Shown piece by piece: positions 57,394-64,000 of a DNA stretch of 64,000 nucleotides. The DNA is from Congeria kusceri. Its lineage: Eukaryota > Mollusca > Bivalvia > Myida > Dreissenidae. The DNA is taken from NCBI GenBank assembly GCA_027627225.1, contig CM051029.1:73723078-73787077 (forward strand), read 5' to 3'. Within the stretch, counting starts at the first letter, position 1. Every line of letters begins with the position of its first letter. The translations under genes and the position numbers were made by a program. The notes below the pieces were generated by a model. The model had not been told where the DNA came from and ran no database searches. It saw only the letters and a list, made by a program, of their open reading frames with translations.

Positions 57394-58617
57394 TATTAAA
57401 GACGTTCGCAACAATTACCTTCAATTTCTTTCCAACGACAGATTTTCATAAAAATTGGCACAAACATGCATCAATGTATCCTAAAACTAAAACAGTCTTA
57501 AAAAATAAGGGTCACCGGCCTTTTTCCAGAAATATTGAATTGTGAATACGGTACCTGTCGACGCCTTTTTTCAGTTTGTGTTACTTAGAATGTTATATAT
57601 TATAAAGCGTTCATATTCAAATAAAGATGGAGATTTTTAAATGCATCTTTTTATTAAATGTTTCGTTTGGCAATATACAAGTGCAGTTTAATGATAAAAC
57701 GCGCTTTATCTACAGTTATCATTTAACACATGACTTTTAATGGACACTTAACGAGGTTAATTATACATTAAATATGCCCGTGAAAACATCAATAATTTAT
57801 CAAATATACGAATATCTTTTGTTCCAAACGACAAATTTTGTTAAAAGATCCCACATACATGCGTCATTGTTTACTGAAACTAAAACAGTCTTTAAAAAAA
57901 GGGGTCACGGGCCTTGTTCCGGAAATATTGGGTTTTGAGTACGTTACCTGTCGAAGCCCCTTTTTCAGTTTGGATTTTGATCAATGTTTTAAGTATATAG
58001 GATAGTGTTTTTTTCATTCAAATGTTATGGTTCTTTCAACTGATATGTTTGTACATGCTTTGTTTGACAATATACAAGTGTATGTTGATAATAAAAACGC
58101 TTTACCTACATTTACTGCTAAAATAATGAATTTGTCTTGACATTTAAGGGTGTCAAATGGGAACTAATTATGCTTTCCGAAACTTCATTTTTATCAAATG
58201 CATATTTTGTTCCAAACGACAGATTTTCTTAAAATTTCGCACATACATGCAACAATGTATACTTAAACCAAAACATTAATAAAAAGAATGGGTCACCGAA
58301 CTTGTTTGGGAAATACTGGATTTCATATAGGGTACCTGTGAAGCCTTTTTCCTGTTTCGTTTTAACATACATAAACAACGTATCAGTAGAATGGAGATAT
58401 TTAATGAATCATTTCTTAACTAATTTGGAAATACATTACATAAGTATGTATTTGATTATTATATATGCTTTATGAACTTTTACAATTAAAAATATTTATT
58501 TTGAATGAACATTAGAGATGATTTTAGTATATTGTAACCTATATACAATACAGACAAAATGAAGCAAAAGGAGAAATTAACCCCATTAGTTTCTTTTGGT
58601 TGCGAACGTCTTTAATT
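57394..58617. mobile_element. TTAA-flanked inverted-repeat element with three internal copies
   Basis: TTAAAGACGTTCGCAAC at the left and GTTGCGAACGTCTTTAA at the right. TTAA at both ends suits a piggyBac-like mode of insertion. Internally a 400-bp module (TTTCCAACGACAGATTTT, CTAAAACAGTCTT, GGTCACCGGCCTT, TACCTGTCGA, GTTTGGCAATATACAAGTG) occurs three times with divergence. No transposase. Confidence 0.7.
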
Positions 58618-58619
58618 CC

Positions 58620-60090
58620 TTATAATTATATCTGTGTTAACAAACAATGCATAACTGACATAATGCTTTTTACTTCCAAAAGATTGCTTCGTGAGAGAAT
58701 TATGAATGAATCTAGAGATATAAACGACCTATTCCAGTGTTAACTTGTTATAATTGTATTATTAAAAGTTTTAAATAAAATTGTGTTTTTACAAATACTG
58801 CAAGACCCCAGTTCGAGACCCAACTGTTGCTATTTATATTTTTAAGTGAGCCTAACGGATTTAAGTTAGCCTACTCTTTACAAGTTAAATGTAAACAGGA
58901 TAAATTACTTGTTTTATCATGGACTATATCATTCGTGGAATAGAAATAAAGTAGTTTGTAAACTTGAAGTCCAGAATAAATTCATTCACGGTCAATATGC
59001 CCTAGCAATATACGTCGTTTATTGTATGAGACACAATTGCTGTTTATAGAGTGTGCATATTGCGTACTAATATATAAAAGGGACACACAAAAGTAGTAAA
59101 ATGTATTAATTTGCATCGTTGCTGCGTTGCAAAATGACCAATTTTTTGCTCTATAGCATGTGAATTACGTGTAAAATATTTTAATATAACAGCTTTTAGG
59201 AAAACTTTTATTGCACGCTGTGTTATACCATCATTTGATTTACCATCAGTATTCAAAACTTGGTCCTTCATAGATTAGGATTTATTGATTTGGGACTACT
59301 CTCTTGTAATGTTCACTTCATTTGCTTGGAAATTGAGAAGGTCCTAGGAAGGTCAAAAGTTGGGTTAGATAGCAACTCCGAAAAACACAAATTAACGTTA
59401 ATATAGATTTTTTTAATACTTTTGTGACGCAAGTCCGCACAATTCCACACAAGTGCGGTCTACATAAGATATTTACATCTGGGTTTGCAATGAACAAACA
59501 AATATAACGTACTATATGTCGGGTTTTGTATTGTATGTGCGTGGTATGGTATAATATGGGGCTTTTATTAAATGAACTTCATAATGTGGTGCCAATCGCG
59601 TTGTTGATTTTTATAGTTGATGTTCTATCGTTAACTGTTACATAATTTCGATCAGCATGGTCACGTATGCCTCTTTATGTGTTGTAGTATATTTATGGCT
59701 ATCTCATTGCGCATGCGTGATTGACCATTACCCGGCACTAGCCACATGCTTATCAGTAGTAGAATAAACGTCATAGAAACAGCACGCTTGTGTTTGTTAT
59801 GGACTCAATTGTCTTTAATCTAGGAGTTAGTACATTTGTACAAAACACTACAACACAACATCTGTTCTATTTTTCAAATCAGTTTTTGTATTAACATGAG
59901 GCAACCGTTAACAATAACACAATGCAAGTAGGGTTTCCTTAAATTTACGCATATTTGAGAAACAAATTCATTTAGTACATGTATTGAATACATTGTTTTT
60001 ATTCGAAATTTTATATATGTGTAATAATTTTAATCTTAAACGATCAATACAAAAACAAAGACAAAATAAATTATGTACATTACGACTTTC
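58620..60090. other. Intergenic stretch without a recognised feature
   Basis: AT-rich and without repeats that I recognise; short frames only. Confidence 0.4.
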
Positions 60091-60132
60091 AAGGATTGGC
60101 ATTTTTTTCTGGTTCAAAGAAAGTTGTAGAAA

Positions 60133-60213
60133 ATGCTAATGGAAAAGACGGACATTACCACCCAGGCAACCCCCGAAGAAAAAGCGTTATTTCAATCTTT
60201 CTTCATCTCATAG
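60133..60213 (+). CDS. Short coding-like ORF, unidentified
   Basis: Reads MLMEKTDITTQATPEEKALF, then QSFFIS and a stop; a TAG two codons before the first ATG closes it upstream. Composition is unlike the AT-rich surroundings and resembles coding sequence, but 26 codons is too short to judge. It might be a small first or last exon, an upstream ORF, or chance. No family recognised. Confidence 0.18.
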   Translation: MLMEKTDITTQATPEEKALFQSFFIS

Positions 60214-60765
60214 ATCTTTGTATATATCGATTTTACCGAACGATTTCGCAAACTTGTGCATTACTTCCGTTGCTCGCACGGCAAATGACAGACGCAATAT
60301 AGATTATAGTGATAATAAGTTTAGATCATTGTAAATTGAGAGTTTATTCACATAGGCTAGAATCATGTCGATGGCATAAACCTGAACCTATATACCTTTT
60401 CATGAAAGAAAATGTCATTTTTTGTTAAAATATTCACTATATAACGATATTAGAAAAATATATATAAAGCAGTATTACTGGAAAATAACAAATGTACCAG
60501 CATATATAGAATTAATGCAATTAATAGAAAATTAGCTATGTAGGTCCATATCGCTTATTCAAAGAAACCATTATATACATATCATTATATTAAATGTATT
60601 CACATTTGAATTATCGCTCCGCATGTTGCTTTGTATATTTAGTATGTACACACAATTTAATTGATATTTTGTTGTTGTTTATTATAGCATTGTTACTATT
60701 TGTATTTATATGCTATACATGTTTGTTCATTAATGCGTCGTTAGTGGAAAATTAGTATATTACAG

Positions 60766-61008
60766 ATGCACCTATCAATATTTCCCCCCGGGGCAATCCC
60801 AGGGGAATTTGACTAACTGTATTTGGGGGATTTAATTCCCCACCCTAGAGCCAAGCACTTTTGTCTAAATCCCCACAATTGGGGATGCTTAATTGGTGTA
60901 TCAAATGGCCTGGGGGCCAATATTACCGTTATCTCATTTTTTCCGAACAAAGTATATTTCCCGGACCCCCCCCCCCCCCCCCGTGGGGAAATATTGATAG
61001 GTGCAAGA
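60766..61008. mobile_element. Short inverted-repeat element with G/C tracts
   Basis: TGCACCTATCAATATTTCCC at the left and GGGAAATATTGATAGGTGCA-type sequence at the right (GGGGAAATATTGATAGGTGCA), about 240 bp. A run of 18 C lies just inside the right end. Confidence 0.85.
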
Positions 61009-61009
61009 T

Positions 61010-62035
61010 GACCACTATGCGTGCATTTATAAACATATATTTACTGTTTCGTGTATACTCATGGGTTGTATGCCTGATGTATATTGGATAAAAAAAATTA
61101 TTTGATGCTCTTCCAGCCTTTATGGATCGACGAACTCCCTCGTGAATAAGATGCCTAGAAATCAGACAACCGGCCGGGCGCCGGGTTAAATGAGATCTAG
61201 GCAAAATGCGGAAACTTCCTATTACGTTCAGCCAATTTCTATATCTTTTGGTTAGAACAGGATCGTAATTTTATCAACAAGGTATCAGCGTCCATTATTG
61301 TTGTGAACATGGATTGTGAAAGTCTTTATTTGATTTGCCATAGAGTATATGTCTTTCCTTTGAATGTTTACATTTGTAGCACCTGGAAGCATACTGACCG
61401 CTGCAGAAATATAAAAATTACGAAGATATACCTTACTAACTGTAGTGTTGTGTAAAAATTCCCATGACCAGTTATGTGTCTAGCATTTAATTCTCAAGTT
61501 GATGTAACATCTACACACCATAAGTAGTCTAAATGGAACTGTGGCTAGGGACTTGTAGTGAAAACAGTGCAACAGCAGAAACAACACGAAAGTTGAATCA
61601 ATCAGAATATGCCGAACACTAATGTTGAATCAATCAGAATATGCCGAAATAATCAGTATCTACGGATGAAGATATGCAAATAAAACAAATATACGATACA
61701 TGCAGCTGCAGTGCTATACCAGCGGAGGCCAGAATAAGTAAAATGTAATACAATTAAGGCATGGAAGGTAGCTGGGCAAAACATTTTCTGAGCACAATGG
61801 TCATAAGACTTCAACTTCATCGACATATTCTTTCTTGAACAGAGGCCAAAATATTTTTAAAAATGTAACAATAAATATTTAAGATCAGTTAGGGATTCGA
61901 TGGAGAAGTCGTCGTGCTTCAACCGTAGATGTGCTTTGCCTAGTACAGTTTGTATACACGGTACAATTAAAAGCGTTTTTCAGGGTGTTTTAAAAGAAAA
62001 CGTATGATATCTGACTGCTCATTCTCTACTCTATA
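61010..62035. other. Intergenic stretch without a recognised feature
   Basis: Only a small tandem duplication (TTGAATCAATCAGAATATGCCG, cut here, near 61590-61645) stands out. Confidence 0.4.
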
Positions 62036-62040
62036 TGTTT

Positions 62041-62365
62041 AAAGGGACTATGTCATCGAAAAGAGCATCAAGAGGGAAATCTGAAATTTAGATATTAATA
62101 CCGGCATATAATAACGGTTAAAACAGCGTATATATAATGGGAAAAGAGTGTACGCATTCTGAGATAAAAATCTATTTATAATGTGAGTTGTGTTTGTCTG
62201 GCCCTTTTCCTGTTGACATTTTGACGTCAGAATTGTGAGCATTTTGTATAACCATAGTTTACAAACGACTCCTTACCAAGCACGATAGCGCAGTTGGTTA
62301 AAGCGCTGTCCACTGTCATTTCTTTGTGTGGCTCCTAAGTCGTGAGTTCGATACCCGCTTGGGGT
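62041..62365 (+). mobile_element. tRNA-headed repeat, family F, copy 2
   Basis: AAAGGGACTATGTCATCGAA, then the body shared with 29800-30150, then CACGATAGCGCAGTTGGTTA and GTCGTGAGTTCGATACCCGC. Box A and box B are both intact, but no acceptor stem closes it. About 480 bp upstream of the DAW1 start. Confidence 0.78.
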
Positions 62366-62840
62366 TTTATTTTTTTAGGCTTTTTTGCTATTTTTTTTAA
62401 TCAAATATCTTATTTTGTAGTATATAATTGAGTTATTTAATGCACATATCTTAGTAAAGCGAACTATTCTATCAAAAAAATTAATTTAACGTGTACTACG
62501 AAGACAATTTTTCGTTGACATATTCCCTTTAAACACTGCTCATTAGTTCACACGACTTTTTTCCGTTTTCTTTTAATTCAGCTATTATGTTGACATTTCA
62601 ACGAATATGGCCATTCAGAAAAATCCTTATAAAACATACTTTTATATAAAGATTTGTAATAACTTCATTACAGATCAATTACTAGAATCTGCATTTAGTC
62701 TGATGGCTCACATTACAAATTTCCAAGGTCGGTCGAACAAAACTGCTAAATTATTCGATTATTTCAAGAGTTGTCGGCACTTGCAGTCTAGGACGCTTCT
62801 CCGTGTTAGATTTTTGTCGAGGTCCAGTCGACGCACAAAA

Positions 62841-62880
62841 ATGAAACTAAAACGATTTCTTTTAAGATATTACCCTCCAG
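62841..62880 (+). CDS. DAW1: DAW1 (dynein assembly factor with WD repeats 1) first coding exon, partial gene
   Basis: Reads MKLKRFLLRYYPP plus G, then donor GTAAAT at 62881. The vertebrate and algal DAW1/ODA16 proteins begin with MKLK, then LLLRYYPPG, so 12-14 positions match in a very distinctive N-terminus. DAW1 is a cytosolic and ciliary WD40 protein that helps load outer-arm dynein onto intraflagellar transport for motile cilia. The remaining exons (N-terminal helices and the eight-bladed propeller) lie to the right. The same frame is open back to an ATG at 62610, but the conserved start is 62841 and the upstream part looks like 5' UTR. No clear X-box (RFX site) was seen nearby. The call rests on a short match, hence moderate-high confidence. 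Confidence 0.82.
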
Positions 62881-64000
62881 GTAAATAAAACTTTGTTTTT
62901 CTTAAACAAATAACGCTCACAACGGTTTATAAGAGAGTGTGTTTTTAAGGTGACTGCATAAACTATTGATTTATTTTTAAGCACTCGGCTAAATTATCTG
63001 CTAGCAGCTAGGACAGTTTTTTGGCAAGTTCAAACAAATCTTGATATATTTTCGCAATACATTTTATCATCAACACTTGTTTAGGCAAATGTGCAAAAGA
63101 AAAATCGATTTGAAAGCTTAAATTGTGATTGAATGTCACATGTGTCATGTTAAGGTGGTTAGTCACTGACACTGCAGGTTGCTGAGCAAGGGCGGAAGAA
63201 TAGGCATCTTGTTGTTCAACAAATAAAAAATTGTTGTCCTATATATATAAATACACTAAGTAGCTCACTCGCCATTTTCTATTGTAACAGAAGTCGATTG
63301 GCAGGTTACAATGTATAAAATTACATGTTTGGTTCCCAAAATCAACATTCACAATTTCGACATTGTCAAATCACGCATAACGAGACTGGCGAGATAACGC
63401 GAGATTTTGAGGTCAGGGGGTTCCGTGTTCTCGCTCTACAGTAAATATTGATCAGCTGCTTATGCAGTTTCACATAAACTGCTATTAAAACTCAAAATAC
63501 ACAATTAATTAATGTTATATGAAGATGTATTGCTTTAATTTACGATTTTAACGTTCACACACATAATTTAGCGTCAACCATAATTTAGACCTTACTGCAA
63601 AACAGTATTAATGGTCACACGAGTAGTGTGTCAAAATAGGCAAAATAGGCAAAAATGAACAAGAAACACTACACCAAACCCATACATGCCATACGTCCCG
63701 GTTTCACGGGGATTGTCCTGGCTTCTTGAGGTCCGTCCAGGCGTCCCGGTGAGATGCATTTTGTCCCAGTCAATCACAAAAATCGATGTTAGTGTACCAT
63801 AAAACTTACCCTTGGGCCAACAATTAACTTCAGATCGTTAATCCCTTTATCGGTCCCTATGACAACAATACCCGCTAGCCGCGTGTCAAAGAGGAGCAGT
63901 AATGATACCTCATTAGCGATTTATTGATCGTTTGTCACACTTTTGCGGGATGGGGGTCATATACAGTATCCGCGGTCGCTAATTGCTGCTGATAGTTGCA
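62881..64000 (+). other. Start of DAW1 intron 1
   Basis: No second DAW1 exon was found before the right edge. The last 300 bp contain a GTCCCGGTTTCACGGGGATT palindromic patch, probably part of another repeat. Confidence 0.5.

Noticed and set aside
57530..57570. Possible KDM6A first exon ending GTCGACAG with GTACCG donor
   Set aside because: This sequence recurs with changes at 57950 and 58335 in the triple module of a repeat; the exon at 56893-56969 has the proper protein match.
62607..62840. In-frame upstream extension of DAW1 beginning MAIQKNP
   Set aside because: DAW1 proteins start at the conserved MKLK; the upstream part has no similarity and is better explained as 5' UTR open by chance.

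Overview
This is a non-coding-rich animal genome window. The repeat repertoire points to a bivalve mollusc, probably a heterodont such as Dreissena. That placement is my inference: one fold-back repeat present in about ten copies is one I associate with that group. The DNA is AT-rich, with long introns, tRNA-headed SINE-like repeats, fold-back elements and many minisatellites. I see no bacterial-style gene and no intact canonical tRNA or rRNA gene.

The main gene lies on the minus strand and covers roughly 57.0 kb down to beyond the left edge. It is the 5' half of KDM6A/UTX, the TPR-containing H3K27 demethylase. I could place eleven consecutive coding exons with matching splice phases: 56893-56969, 46559-46625, 45278-45416, 44622-44671, 36529-36587, 15740-15860, 14585-14639, 14189-14223, 6965-7061, 5265-5391 and 4910-5008. 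They encode about 308 residues in about 52 kb: the N-terminus and most of the TPR array. The remaining TPRs and the JmjC domain must lie left of base 1. Head-to-head with it, the first coding exon of DAW1 (outer-arm dynein assembly factor with WD repeats) sits on the plus strand at 62841-62880 and continues past the right edge. A weaker plus-strand candidate terminal exon (57054-57140) lies antisense to the 5' end of KDM6A.

Layout. 1-4.9 kb: intron with a CAT microsatellite, several short tandem arrays, a fold-back element and a tRNA-headed repeat. 4.9-7.1 kb: three KDM6A exons whose splice sites are themselves part of tandem repeats. 7.1-36.5 kb: introns with two small exon clusters, SINEs, fold-backs, a 101-bp satellite and a LINE remnant. 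36.5-44.6 kb: one exon, a hAT-type element with a perfect 8-bp target duplication, a 2.9-kb satellite apparently derived from that element, and an 81-bp satellite. 44.6-46.6 kb: three exons. 46.6-56.9 kb: first intron with several inverted-repeat elements and a strong hairpin. 57-62.8 kb: intergenic, with a TTAA-flanked element and a tRNA-headed repeat. 62.8-64 kb: DAW1 exon 1 and the start of its first intron.

The most unusual feature is at 4.8-7.0 kb. In three consecutive introns a splice junction has been tandemly copied: the donor after exon 6965-7061 (five 29-bp units), the acceptor before exon 5265-5391 (about 32 units of 33 bp) and the donor after exon 4910-5008 (two 69-bp units). The gene must therefore choose the right site among many near-identical decoys.
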